Shown here in pieces: positions 8,946 through 17,548 of a DNA stretch of 55,891 bases. Under the pieces are notes generated by a model that saw only the letters and a list, made by a program, of their open reading frames with translations, was not told the DNA's origin and made no database searches. A program made the translations under genes and the position numbers. The stretch's first letter is position 1, and every line of letters starts with the position of its first letter. Origin of the DNA: Planctomycetaceae bacterium (GTDB lineage Bacteria; Planctomycetota; Planctomycetia; Planctomycetales; Planctomycetaceae); assembly GCA_002724315.1 (NCBI GenBank), contig PBOJ01000067.1, positions 1-55,891 of the forward strand. The letters are read 5' to 3'.

Positions 8946-10544
8946 ATGCTCGTCGGCTATGTCAGCAACGAACGATACGTCGCACTACCCGAGGTGCTGT
9001 TCGAGTTTCGCAACGGCGACAACATCACCACCGCCACCTCCACGATCTCGGGAGCCGTTCACGCCGATATCGAACCGGGGGAGTACGAGGTGGTCCTCGG
9101 CCGGGCCGGGTATGGCTCCAAGATCGTCTCCATGACGGCGTCCAGTGACACGCCCCACCACTTCCGACTGCTCTCAGACGGACTGCTTGGATATATGTGG
9201 CCCAAGTCGGTCAAGAGTGGTGAACGAAGCGAATTTCGGGTGCACGCGGTCGAGGAATACGAACTGCAACTCTGGCGGTACGGCCAGACCAAGGAGTACA
9301 TCCGCCGGATCGGCACATACGACGAACACGGCCCTCGAGCCACGATGCAGATCACCCCTGACGGGGACTACACACAAACCGGAGTCGAGTGGAACAAGTA
9401 CGGGTACAACAGCAAGGCGTTGTCTCAGTTTGTTGAAGCTCCCGAACGGAGCGGACTCTATTTCCTGCACGCCCTGGGCAAATCCGGCTCGTTTTTTGCT
9501 TTCCCCTGGATCGTCAGCCCGGCCGCACCCACAACCGACGTCGCCGTGTTGGCTTCCGACATCAACTGGAACGCCTACAACAGCTTTGGCGGTCGCAGCA
9601 ACTACATCCATGCCGACTGTTTCCCGTCCACCCCGACGGTCAATTCGCGGCTGGAATTGAAGCGGTACACCGAGACCGAACACCGGTCGTACGACAAGGA
9701 GGAATACGCCCCTCTCTCCCTCGATCGCCCCGACCCGTACAACCACATCGACTTCGACGAGGGCCTGACCGACCCGATCGCCGGCCGGCAGGGCTGCCAC
9801 CTGGCCTCCGCCGAATGGCGACTGCTCGGCTGGATGGAACAGCAGGGATTCGATTACGACTACTACAGTGAAACGCAACTGCACTTCGATCAGGTGCCGC
9901 TGGACGAGTACAAGGTGCTGATTATCAGCACCCACCCCGAATACTGGTCACGTGACATGTACTTTCGGATCAAAGAGTGGGTCTTCGACCGTGGCGGCCG
10001 CCTGATGTATCTGGGCGGCAACGGCCTCAACTGTGAGATCGAGTTTCTGGACGACCATCGGGTGGTCCACCACAACACCAACTGGAGCCACTCCGAGCCG
10101 CAACTCAAGGACGACGGCACCGAGTACGAGAGCCGTTTCGACAAGCGAATCGAATCCGAAGCCAACCTGTTGGGCGTGGTCTTCTCGTTCGCCGGGATCA
10201 TGACGGCGGGCCCGTACCGGGTGATCGACGCGGACCACTGGTCACTGGAGGGAACCGGCCTGGCCGCCGGAGACACTTTCGGAGCCGACAGCCTGCACAA
10301 GCGCGTTCCCGGCGGCGCATCCGGCCACGAAACCGACAAGGTCTCCGACCAGTCGCCAGAAAACGTGCACACCATCGCCAAGGGGACCAACCCGGACGAC
10401 GGCGGGGCCGAGATCGTCCACTTCGACACTCCGTCCGGTGGCGAGGTCTTTTCGGTCGGATCGATCAGTTGGCCGTCGTCGATCCTGGTCGACGAATCGG
10501 TTGCCCGGATCACCGCCAACGTGATCCGACGATTCACGCAGTAA
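8946..10544 (+). CDS. N,N-dimethylformamidase large-subunit-like protein
   Basis: This protein has 532 residues when started at 8946 (MLVGYVSNERYVALPEV), where AAAGGA lies 9 bases upstream. An in-frame ATG at 8859 lacks a ribosome site. There is no signal peptide, so it should be cytoplasmic. After an N-terminal beta-sandwich-like region (to about residue 165) comes the domain typical of the dimethylformamidase beta/large subunit: a stretch beginning VAVLASDINWNAYNSFGGRSNY, then HPEYWSRDMYFRIKEWVFDRGGRLMYLGGNGL and later GVVFSFAGIMTAGPYRV. In characterised enzymes this fold holds a mononuclear iron site and hydrolyses small amides. The small subunit gene is not adjacent, and the true substrate of this branch is unknown. 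It converges on the next gene with 6 bases between them. Confidence 0.78.
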   Translation: MLVGYVSNERYVALPEVLFEFRNGDNITTATSTISGAVHADIEPGEYEVVLGRAGYGSKIVSMTASSDTPHHFRLLSDGLLGYMWPKSVKSGERSEFRVHAVEEYELQLWRYGQTKEYIRRIGTYDEHGPRATMQITPDGDYTQTGVEWNKYGYNSKALSQFVEAPERSGLYFLHALGKSGSFFAFPWIVSPAAPTTDVAVLASDINWNAYNSFGGRSNYIHADCFPSTPTVNSRLELKRYTETEHRSYDKEEYAPLSLDRPDPYNHIDFDEGLTDPIAGRQGCHLASAEWRLLGWMEQQGFDYDYYSETQLHFDQVPLDEYKVLIISTHPEYWSRDMYFRIKEWVFDRGGRLMYLGGNGLNCEIEFLDDHRVVHHNTNWSHSEPQLKDDGTEYESRFDKRIESEANLLGVVFSFAGIMTAGPYRVIDADHWSLEGTGLAAGDTFGADSLHKRVPGGASGHETDKVSDQSPENVHTIAKGTNPDDGGAEIVHFDTPSGGEVFSVGSISWPSSILVDESVARITANVIRRFTQ

Positions 10545-10550
10545 CCTCTC

Positions 10551-12158
10551 TCACGCCGTCTCGAAACGATACGAATACAGGTCCGCATCCTCGACCCGGA
10601 ACCGCAACCGCACCGTTTTGCCTGAAAGCGATGCCACGTTGGTCCCGTGCCCCTTCCAGGCAGCCACCAAATCGAGTGAATCTCCGTAGAGCGGATGCGC
10701 ATCGGCCAGCGAGTATCCGGGCAACGGCTTGCCGCCCTTGCCCTGGATTTCCACGCGGACGCTTCCGGCCGCCGACGTGGACATGTTCAGCGACAGCCGG
10801 TCGCCCTCGAACCGGACCGGCTTCGTCACCAGGTCCCCTCCCTCCAGCGGAGCCGTCAACGACACGAATCCGTCGACTCGCAGCGTGTAGCGACGGAACT
10901 GACCAGGATGATCCTGGTGAGAATTCTCACTGACGTAGATCGACAGATCGTTGCCGCCGTCCTCGAACATCGACTTCGTCTCAACCAGCCCGTGGTTCTG
11001 GTAGGTGTCGCCGTAGAACCAACTCTGTTCAGCCCGCAACCCCGGCCTGATGAACGACTCGGGCCACACGTGAAAGGTCGTCGCGTCACGACTGGCCATG
11101 AACATCCCGTCGGTCACCGCCGTGCCTTCGCGGCGAGACTTCGCCCCTCTCAGCTTGCGATACCCGTACCGCGGAAGCTGGGTGGCCGAATAGCTCCAGC
11201 CCCGGTCGATGTAACGGGTGGGAAAACCGACGTAGATATGAGGCGCCCGAAAATAGGGGATCACCTGGTTCGTGTAGAGTTGGCTGACGCGACCGGGCAT
11301 TTGCTTGGCCGGATCGGCATCCCTGATCGGCTCGGCACCCTCGGGTCGCGTCCCATAATCGTGAGCCTCGTAATCCAGAAAGCGGCTCGCGGTCCAGTCG
11401 AGAAAATTCTTCGATGTTCCTGTACGGATGTCACGACCTTCCCGAAAATCCCGATGAAATTCGCGGTACAGGCCGGAAACCGAGTCCCAGAAGGCAAGGT
11501 TCAGTGAGTCGAAGAACCCATTGTCAATGACAGCCTTGTCCCTGAGTTTCCGGAACTTCTTGCCGTCGGCCGAAGCAAACGCCCACAGCCCCCTGCGAGA
11601 ACTCCCGGCCAGAGCCTTGATCCGCTCGTCGGCCGGACAATCGGGATTCTCGTCCAGGAACGGCGCGAAGTTGTGGGCCCCATATCCCATCCAGATGATG
11701 TTGTTCTTCTTCGAGCCATTGAACTCGAACAAACCCAGGTCTGGCCGGGTCCAATGGATCCCATCCGGACTCTCGGCGTAACAGGCAACTTCCGGACGAG
11801 GAGTGCTGAAGCCGTCCTTGGTGTAGATCACGTCGCTGCCGCGGTAGTACATCCGGTAGAGGTCGCCGTCCCGGAAGACCTTCATGTAGGCACATGTGGC
11901 TCCCTCCCATGGCCGGTCGTTGACCAGTGAGATTTCCTGGGGGGTCGGTCGGTTGAGTTGGAGTCGCGCGCCGCCGGTGATGGATCCGACCAGGGCATTG
12001 TCGACAAACAGTTCGCGTCGACTGCCGATGGCGGTGACCTGGTCTGCCCGGGTTGCGGCCGGCGCCGCTCCGGAACCACTGGTGGCCGCTGCGGTCAGCC
12101 CGGCCACACCGGCCGTCTTGATCCAATCCCGTCGCGAGACATTGCCATCGGCGTTCAT
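10551..12158 (-). CDS. Tat-exported glycoside-hydrolase-like propeller protein
   Basis: The start at 12158 (MNADGNVSRRDWIKTAGVAG) is supported by GGGAG 7 bases upstream and yields 535 residues with a Tat-type leader (SRRDWIK followed by an Ala/Gly-rich hydrophobic stretch). The mature part has the repeated beta-strand pattern of a five-bladed propeller as in GH32/GH43/GH130-type enzymes, for example LYRMYYRG, GIHWTRPDLGLFEFNGSKKNNIIW and LAFWDSVSGLYREF. The C-terminal 110 residues form a beta-sandwich-like module ending DADLYSYRF. The protein at 52721-54325 is a clear paralog over its whole length, and the one at 50312 shares the same C-terminal module. Enzymatic activity is inferred from fold-like patterns only; no substrate can be named. 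A divergent gene starts 254 bases away. Confidence 0.7.
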   Translation of the reverse strand: MNADGNVSRRDWIKTAGVAGLTAAATSGSGAAPAATRADQVTAIGSRRELFVDNALVGSITGGARLQLNRPTPQEISLVNDRPWEGATCAYMKVFRDGDLYRMYYRGSDVIYTKDGFSTPRPEVACYAESPDGIHWTRPDLGLFEFNGSKKNNIIWMGYGAHNFAPFLDENPDCPADERIKALAGSSRRGLWAFASADGKKFRKLRDKAVIDNGFFDSLNLAFWDSVSGLYREFHRDFREGRDIRTGTSKNFLDWTASRFLDYEAHDYGTRPEGAEPIRDADPAKQMPGRVSQLYTNQVIPYFRAPHIYVGFPTRYIDRGWSYSATQLPRYGYRKLRGAKSRREGTAVTDGMFMASRDATTFHVWPESFIRPGLRAEQSWFYGDTYQNHGLVETKSMFEDGGNDLSIYVSENSHQDHPGQFRRYTLRVDGFVSLTAPLEGGDLVTKPVRFEGDRLSLNMSTSAAGSVRVEIQGKGGKPLPGYSLADAHPLYGDSLDLVAAWKGHGTNVASLSGKTVRLRFRVEDADLYSYRFETA

Positions 12159-12165
12159 CTTCGTT

Positions 12166-12170
12166 CTCCC
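12166..12170 (-). promoter_or_regulatory. Shine-Dalgarno GGGAG that fixes the 12158 start
   Basis: GGGAG on the minus strand lies 7 bases before the ATG at 12158. It settles the start of the propeller protein at MNADGNVSRRDW, in preference to the open frame that extends 60 codons further upstream. Confidence 0.6.
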
Positions 12171-12412
12171 GTGTTCTCCGGTTGTCCCCACCGCTCGCGT
12201 TGTCCCGGCGGTGCATTCTCCGCTTGAGCTTCTCGATCTTCTCGATACCTTGAACATCAACGAACAACTGGCATTTTTCGAGCAGAACGACGCCCCCTGC
12301 GGTCGACACCTCCGCCCCACCCTCTCGCAGAAACGCACCCGGGCAGTTTCCAGTTCATCCGATCGCGTATCTGACCGCGCTGGCCGGCAGAAAGCAAACT
12401 TGGCTCCTCAAC

Positions 12413-13342
12413 ATGACCTCGATCTTCCCCCTGGGTTTTGTCAGCGCCATCCTGCCAGACGCAACGCTCGAGACCGTTCTCCGGACAGCCGCCGAACTGA
12501 AGTATGACTGCGTCGAGTTGATGTGCTGGCCTCCCGGCGACGCCGACCGTCGCTATGCCGGTGTCACCCACATCGATGTCGCTGCCATCGACACCTCCGG
12601 TGACCTGCAACGCCGACTCTCCGACTCGGGAGTCACCGTCAGCGGCCTGGGCTTCTACCCCAACCCGCTCTCCCCTGACCCGGCCGTGGCCTCCGTGTCG
12701 ACCGACCACATCCGCAGGGTGATCGCCGGATGTGCGTCCCTGGGCATCGGTGTTATGAATTCGTTCATCGGTCGCGACCCGACCCGCTCAATCGACGACA
12801 ACTGGAGCCGATGCCTGGACACCTGGGGACCACTGGTCGAGTGGGCCGAATCGCACGGGGTGCGAATCGGGATCGAGAATTGCCCAATGCTGTTCACCAC
12901 CGACGAATGGCCCGGGGGCCACAATCTGGCGGTCAGCCCCGCCGTCTGGCGACGACTGTTCACCGACCTGCCCTCAGCGGCTCTCGGACTCAACTACGAC
13001 CCCTCGCACATGGTCTGGCAACAGATGGACCCACTGGGTCCGTTGGCCGAGTTCGGCGAACGGCTGATCCATGTCCACGCCAAAGATGTCATCATCGACC
13101 GTGACCGGCTTGATGACGTCGGCATCCTGGCCACCCCACTGGAATACCACACGCCGGTGCTGCCGGGACGCGGCTCTATCGACTGGCCCCAGTTCCTGGC
13201 CGCCCTGGCCGAGACGGGCTACCGCGGCGCGGTCTGCGTCGAGGTGGAAGACCGCGAGTTCGAGGCCTCCGACGAAAAACGGATCGAGGCCCTGCGGCTC
13301 AGCCTCGAACACCTTCGCTCCGCCGCACCACTCTCCGCCTAG
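12413..13342 (+). CDS. sugar phosphate isomerase/epimerase family protein (AP-endonuclease-2 TIM barrel)
   Basis: This 309-residue protein belongs to the xylose-isomerase-like TIM-barrel family. Recognisable elements are [15 protein letters not shown] in the first strand-helix, [10 protein letters not shown] with a metal-ligand Glu, [17 protein letters not shown] with Asp and His ligands, [16 protein letters not shown] with His and Asp, and a final [16 protein letters not shown] with Glu. These are the positions at which the family binds a divalent metal to isomerise or epimerise keto-sugars. There is no signal peptide, so it acts in the cytoplasm. It is divergent from the exported propeller protein, which fits a role in catabolising the sugar that protein releases. 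No ribosome site was seen directly before the ATG. Confidence 0.85.
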   Translation: MTSIFPLGFVSAILPDATLETVLRTAAELKYDCVELMCWPPGDADRRYAGVTHIDVAAIDTSGDLQRRLSDSGVTVSGLGFYPNPLSPDPAVASVSTDHIRRVIAGCASLGIGVMNSFIGRDPTRSIDDNWSRCLDTWGPLVEWAESHGVRIGIENCPMLFTTDEWPGGHNLAVSPAVWRRLFTDLPSAALGLNYDPSHMVWQQMDPLGPLAEFGERLIHVHAKDVIIDRDRLDDVGILATPLEYHTPVLPGRGSIDWPQFLAALAETGYRGAVCVEVEDREFEASDEKRIEALRLSLEHLRSAAPLSA

Positions 13343-13443
13343 ACACTCTTTCCCATCGGCTGCGCCATGGCGGACTGACGGGCATCACTCGAGACGCACC
13401 CACCGGGCACACATCTCCGTCCCGCGGCACAGGAACCAGGAGC

Positions 13444-13467
13444 GGCAACGTGTCTCACACGGTTGCC
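13444..13467. terminator. imperfect hairpin between convergent genes
   Basis: GGCAACGTGT pairs with ACACGGTTGCC across a CTC loop, with one bulged base. It sits in the 141-base gap between the sugar isomerase and the convergent DUF1501 gene. It could end transcription from either side. No run of T follows, so it is not a classical intrinsic terminator. Confidence 0.4.
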
Positions 13468-13483
13468 AGACAATGAGACCAAC

Positions 13484-14941
13484 CTAGGCGTACAGGCCCT
13501 GGACGACCTGCCCCCCATCGACCAGCGGTACCGGACGGCCTTCCTTGTCCTGGATGGTCGTGTGCGGATCGATTCCCAGCGAATCGAAAATCGTCGCCGA
13601 GAGATCAGCCGGGCTGACAGGATGATCGAGCGGATGGCCGGCAATTCGATCCGAACGCCCGTACAGCACACCACCGGTGACACCGGCCCCGGCCAACAAT
13701 GCCGGAAAACAGTAACCCCAGTGATCTCGTCCGTCGGCACTGCCGCGATTCTCGAACTTCGGCGTCCGCCCCATCTCTCCCACACAGACCACCAGAGTTT
13801 CATCGAGCATGCCGCGATCGTGCATGTCTTCGAGCAAAGCCGAAACCGACTGATCCAGTCCCGGCAAGAGATGATCCCGCAGGCTGGCCGTCATCCCTTC
13901 ATGGGAGTCCCATCCGGAGGGCGCGCCGTCGGGCATGTCCCAGACGACGGTCACGAAACGGGATCCCGCTTCGACCATACGGCGGCCGACCATCAACGAC
14001 TGCCCAAACAAATGACGTCCATACCGATCGCGGAGTGCAACCGGCTCGCGTCGGATATCCAGTGCTGTGCGAAGCCTCTCCGAACTGACCATTCCCAGTG
14101 CCGAGCGTCGGTGCCGCCCGTAACTGGCCGTCCCGGAGGCTCCGTCGAGGCCCTGCTGCTGAACCTCGAACTGTTCCAGCAGGCTGCGCCGCCGGTCGAG
14201 ACGGTCCAGGGTCACACCGTCACTCAAAGACAACCCACGGAACTGAAACTGCAATTCCTTTTCGGTGCAATCGCGAAAGTAAGGGTTGTCCAGATGCGCC
14301 CGCTTGCGGATGCGAGTCGCCAGGGCGTCATATTCGGGCCCCAGCCATCCCGCGTACTGCCCCAAGCGATTGTACCGCCCACCCAACTGGATCTCTCCGT
14401 GGCGATTGGGAAGGTAGACATAACTGGGAACCGTCGAGCCACCGGCCCGGCGACGGTCGAGGTAGGACACGACCGACCCCATCGAGGGCCAGTCGTTGGC
14501 TGCCGCGTTGACATTGGCCGGCCCGCGTTCAGCCGGAGGCATCGGCCAACCGGTCTGGATGATGTGAGCCGCGTTGTGATCGTTTTGCGTGTGATTGAGC
14601 GTCCGAATGACCGCGTACCGATCCGAACACGCCGCCAGCCGCGGAAGGTGTTCGCAGATCCTCATTCCCGGCGTCCGCGCCGCGATCGCAGAAAACGGCC
14701 CGTGCACCGTACTCGGTGCCTCAGGCTTCATGTCGAATGTCTCGAGTTGGCTGGGCCCACCGAACAGATACAGAAACATCACGGACTTGGCCCGCGGAGC
14801 CGACCGCACGGCACCGGCAATCTCGGCCGCAGCAATCGACGTCGCCCCAACGCCCAACAGCCCCGCCCCCCCCACCTGCAACATCTGCCGACGGCTGATG
14901 CCGTTGCAGAGGCGTTGCGGTCGTCCCAGGATCTGGAGCAT
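13484..14941 (-). CDS. DUF1501 protein with twin-arginine-like leader
   Basis: This is a DUF1501 (alkaline-phosphatase-superfamily-like, sulfatase-related fold) protein, about 485 residues when started at 14941 (MLQILGRPQRLCNGISRRQML), which matches the usual family N-terminus. An ATG at 14971 would add ten residues. The leader ISRRQMLQVGGAGLLGVGATS is Tat-like. Family hallmarks include FLYLFGGPSQLETFDMKP, a stretch beginning SRFVTVVWDMPDGAPSGWDSHEG, DETLVVCVGEMGRTPKFEN and GRDHWGYCFPALLAGAGV. The biochemical role of DUF1501 is not established; in planctomycetes these genes usually pair with DUF1549/1553 genes. Here it stands alone, divergent from a PPC protein gene that is followed by a second DUF1501. 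Confidence 0.88.
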   Translation of the reverse strand: MLQILGRPQRLCNGISRRQMLQVGGAGLLGVGATSIAAAEIAGAVRSAPRAKSVMFLYLFGGPSQLETFDMKPEAPSTVHGPFSAIAARTPGMRICEHLPRLAACSDRYAVIRTLNHTQNDHNAAHIIQTGWPMPPAERGPANVNAAANDWPSMGSVVSYLDRRRAGGSTVPSYVYLPNRHGEIQLGGRYNRLGQYAGWLGPEYDALATRIRKRAHLDNPYFRDCTEKELQFQFRGLSLSDGVTLDRLDRRRSLLEQFEVQQQGLDGASGTASYGRHRRSALGMVSSERLRTALDIRREPVALRDRYGRHLFGQSLMVGRRMVEAGSRFVTVVWDMPDGAPSGWDSHEGMTASLRDHLLPGLDQSVSALLEDMHDRGMLDETLVVCVGEMGRTPKFENRGSADGRDHWGYCFPALLAGAGVTGGVLYGRSDRIAGHPLDHPVSPADLSATIFDSLGIDPHTTIQDKEGRPVPLVDGGQVVQGLYA

Positions 14942-15026
14942 GGTCAATTGTCCGGTAGAGGTTCTAAGCATGGTATCGGCAAGCCCGCCTGATCGGCAAC
15001 GGCATTCCCTCTGACGACAACCGCAA

Positions 15027-15056
15027 TTGAGTCGGTCCACCCGGTCGAGTTAGACT
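15027..15056 (+). promoter_or_regulatory. candidate sigma-70-like promoter for the PPC/DUF1501 operon
   Basis: TTGAGT (15027-15032) and TAGACT (15051-15056) are separated by 18 bases and lie 35 bases before the ATG at 15091. Each matches four of six consensus bases. The position is right for a promoter of the plus-strand operon, but this is pattern matching only. Confidence 0.35.
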
Positions 15057-15090
15057 GGGGGGGTGAAGCCCCTGCCGGACCCCGAACACC

Positions 15091-17544
15091 ATGCGCCGCA
15101 CACTCCTGTTCTCCACGATCACTGCCACCCTGCTGGTCACTTCACCGGCATCCGCCGCAGCACCCAATCCGGTCATCACCACGGCCTGGCCCGCCGGAGC
15201 GCGCCCCGGGTCGACGGTCGAAGTGACCCTGACCGGGACCGGAATCGAGAAGCTGACCCAGCTGAAATCCACGGCTCCCGGAGTGCGGGCCGAATCCATC
15301 GGAGACGCCAAGTCGAAGCGGTTTCGCGTCGTCATCCCCAAGACAACACCACCGGGACTCTACGAGATCCGAATGGCCGGACAATCCGGGGTCAGTTCTC
15401 CGCGAACCTTCCAGATCGGCAACCGCCCCGAAGTCACCGAGGCCGAGCCGAACAACACGCCCGATGTCGCCAAGCCGGTCCCGCTGGATGTGATCATCAA
15501 CGGACGGATTCTCGAGGCCGGAGACCAGGACTGCCATCGTTTCACAGCCGGCAAGGGCCAACGGGTCATCATCGAGTGCTGGGCCGAACGCATCGATTCG
15601 GACCTGCACCCGGTACTCCAGCTCTTCGATGCCGAAGGGCATCTGTTGAAGGTCAGCCGAGGGTACTATGGCATCGACCCCCTGATCGACTTTCGGGTTC
15701 CTGCCGACGGTGACTATGTCGTCCGACTTCACGACCTGACCTACACCGGCGGCGCCAACCACCTTTACCGTCTCGACATCGACACGGGACCTCGCGTCGC
15801 GCTGGCCGTACCCGGTGTGATCCGCCGCGGTCACGCGACTCGCGTCACCCTGCTGGGCTGGAACCTGGCTCAACGCACAGACGCTCCGGCACCCGCACTG
15901 GACCGGGTCGAGGTCGAGATCCCCGCCGAAAAAGCCGCCCCCACGTGGCCTTTGCCCATCCGCCTGGCTCCCTCGCAGACTCCACTGGACGCGATGACAT
16001 GGCAATTGCCCGGCAGCCACGCGCCGGTCCTGATAGGAGTCACTGACGTGGCTGTCGTTCACAGCTCCGACGACAATCACACCCCACAGACCGCCCAGCA
16101 GATCGAAATCCCCTGCGAGGCCGGCGGCCTGCTTGTCGAGGCGGATGAGAAGGACTGGTACAGCTTCAAGGCCCGAAGAGGCGAAGTGATCTATATCGAG
16201 TTGATCGGCGAACGAATGGGATCGCCGGTCCACCTGGCCGCCTCGGTGCTCGCAGCAGATGGACAAACCGAACTGCTGCGATGTCGCCGCGATCCCCGCA
16301 ACATCGGCGGCCTGGGGTTGCCCACCCGGCACGCCGACCCGGCCGGGCGGTTCCTGGCACCATCCGACGGACGCTACACCGTCGTCGTCTACAACCGTAC
16401 CGCCGGCATCCATCCCGACCCCCGTCGAAGTTACCGGCTGTCACTGCGGCGGGAAGTCCCGGCCGCCGACGTGGCCGTAATCCCCACCGGCACCAGTCCT
16501 CGAGCCATCAACGTGGCCCCCGGGGGACGAATGGTCCTGGATGTCTTCGCGTTCCGACGTCGCGGAGCCCGAGGTGGCATCCGCATTTCGGCCGGCAATC
16601 TTCCCGACGGCATCTCCTGTCCCGACATCTTCCTGGGCCCGGATGTCTCCAGGGGACAGTTGGTTCTCAGTGCCGATCACGGCGCTTCGCTGGGCAACGG
16701 ACGCTTCACGTTGTGGTCGGCGCCGGTCACCGCGGCACCAACGGCACGCCGTGACGTCCGCGGAGGGACGGTGGTTCGTGGGGGACGCCCCAATGGATGG
16801 AGCCGGCTGACACACGAACTGGCACTGGGAATCGGAGGCGATTCTCCGCTGCGAGTCACCGCCGACGGCCACGAGACCCGGATCCACCATCTCTACGGAG
16901 AACTGAAGGTTCGACATGCTCCCGGCGGCGTACTGGATGTCGCCATCGAGGTTGAACGCAAGGATCCCAACCATCGAGCCAACGTTCAGTTGATCGGCGT
17001 GGGCCTGCCTCCGGGCCTCGCCAACCGCACCGCCACCATCCCCGCGGCCAAGGACAAGGGCTACATCAGCTTCTACCTGCCCCCCGGGCTCAAACCCGGC
17101 CGCTACACGCTGGGAGTCCAGGCGACCACAACGGTACCGACCGCCGATGGCAAAAAGACCCAGTCGGTGACGGTCTTCAGCAACCCGATCGTTTTCGACG
17201 TCCACGAACCGATGTTCCACGTGACACTCGACCCCTACAACCCGAGGACCATCAAGCGAGGCCAGATCGCCCAGGTCAAATACCGGGTCCGACGTCTCAA
17301 CGGGTTCATCAACAAGATTCACTCGGAACTGGCCGCACCCGGCACGGTTACCAAGGTCGGCGGACTGCGGGGCCGAGGTGTGACCTTCGTGGGACAGACC
17401 GACAGCGGAGCCATCCAGGTGGTCGCCAGCGATGACGCTCCGCTGGGCCAAAGAGCCTTTCTCAGGGTCTACGCCGTTGGAGTACTTGAAGACGAGGCGC
17501 TCTACCACGGCAGCCATTTCCTGAACCTGCAGATCGTCGAGTAG
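15091..17544 (+). CDS. exported PPC-domain protein
   Basis: This 817-residue protein begins with a Sec signal peptide (RRTLLFSTITATLLVTSPASAAA). An Ig/IPT-like strand region follows (about residues 28-105). Two bacterial pre-peptidase C-terminal (PPC) type beta-sandwich domains lie near residues 115-225 (starting EAEPNNTPDVAKPVPL and ending near YRLDIDTG) and near 325-455 (EADEKDWYSFKARRGEVIYIEL). The C-terminal half contains further sandwich-like strands and no catalytic motif. PPC domains usually act as binding or secretion modules. The next gene, a DUF1501, starts 4 bases after its stop, so the two form an operon. A similar protein is encoded at 20367-22586 beside another DUF1501, which implies a conserved functional pairing. 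Confidence 0.8.
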   Translation: MRRTLLFSTITATLLVTSPASAAAPNPVITTAWPAGARPGSTVEVTLTGTGIEKLTQLKSTAPGVRAESIGDAKSKRFRVVIPKTTPPGLYEIRMAGQSGVSSPRTFQIGNRPEVTEAEPNNTPDVAKPVPLDVIINGRILEAGDQDCHRFTAGKGQRVIIECWAERIDSDLHPVLQLFDAEGHLLKVSRGYYGIDPLIDFRVPADGDYVVRLHDLTYTGGANHLYRLDIDTGPRVALAVPGVIRRGHATRVTLLGWNLAQRTDAPAPALDRVEVEIPAEKAAPTWPLPIRLAPSQTPLDAMTWQLPGSHAPVLIGVTDVAVVHSSDDNHTPQTAQQIEIPCEAGGLLVEADEKDWYSFKARRGEVIYIELIGERMGSPVHLAASVLAADGQTELLRCRRDPRNIGGLGLPTRHADPAGRFLAPSDGRYTVVVYNRTAGIHPDPRRSYRLSLRREVPAADVAVIPTGTSPRAINVAPGGRMVLDVFAFRRRGARGGIRISAGNLPDGISCPDIFLGPDVSRGQLVLSADHGASLGNGRFTLWSAPVTAAPTARRDVRGGTVVRGGRPNGWSRLTHELALGIGGDSPLRVTADGHETRIHHLYGELKVRHAPGGVLDVAIEVERKDPNHRANVQLIGVGLPPGLANRTATIPAAKDKGYISFYLPPGLKPGRYTLGVQATTTVPTADGKKTQSVTVFSNPIVFDVHEPMFHVTLDPYNPRTIKRGQIAQVKYRVRRLNGFINKIHSELAAPGTVTKVGGLRGRGVTFVGQTDSGAIQVVASDDAPLGQRAFLRVYAVGVLEDEALYHGSHFLNLQIVE

Positions 17545-17548
17545 CCCC

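Noticed and set aside
13463-14992. A 509-codon open frame on the plus strand
   Set aside because: It is antisense to the DUF1501 gene at 13484-14941, which has clear family motifs. The translation is rich in Arg, Gln and Pro and has no hydrophobic core pattern.
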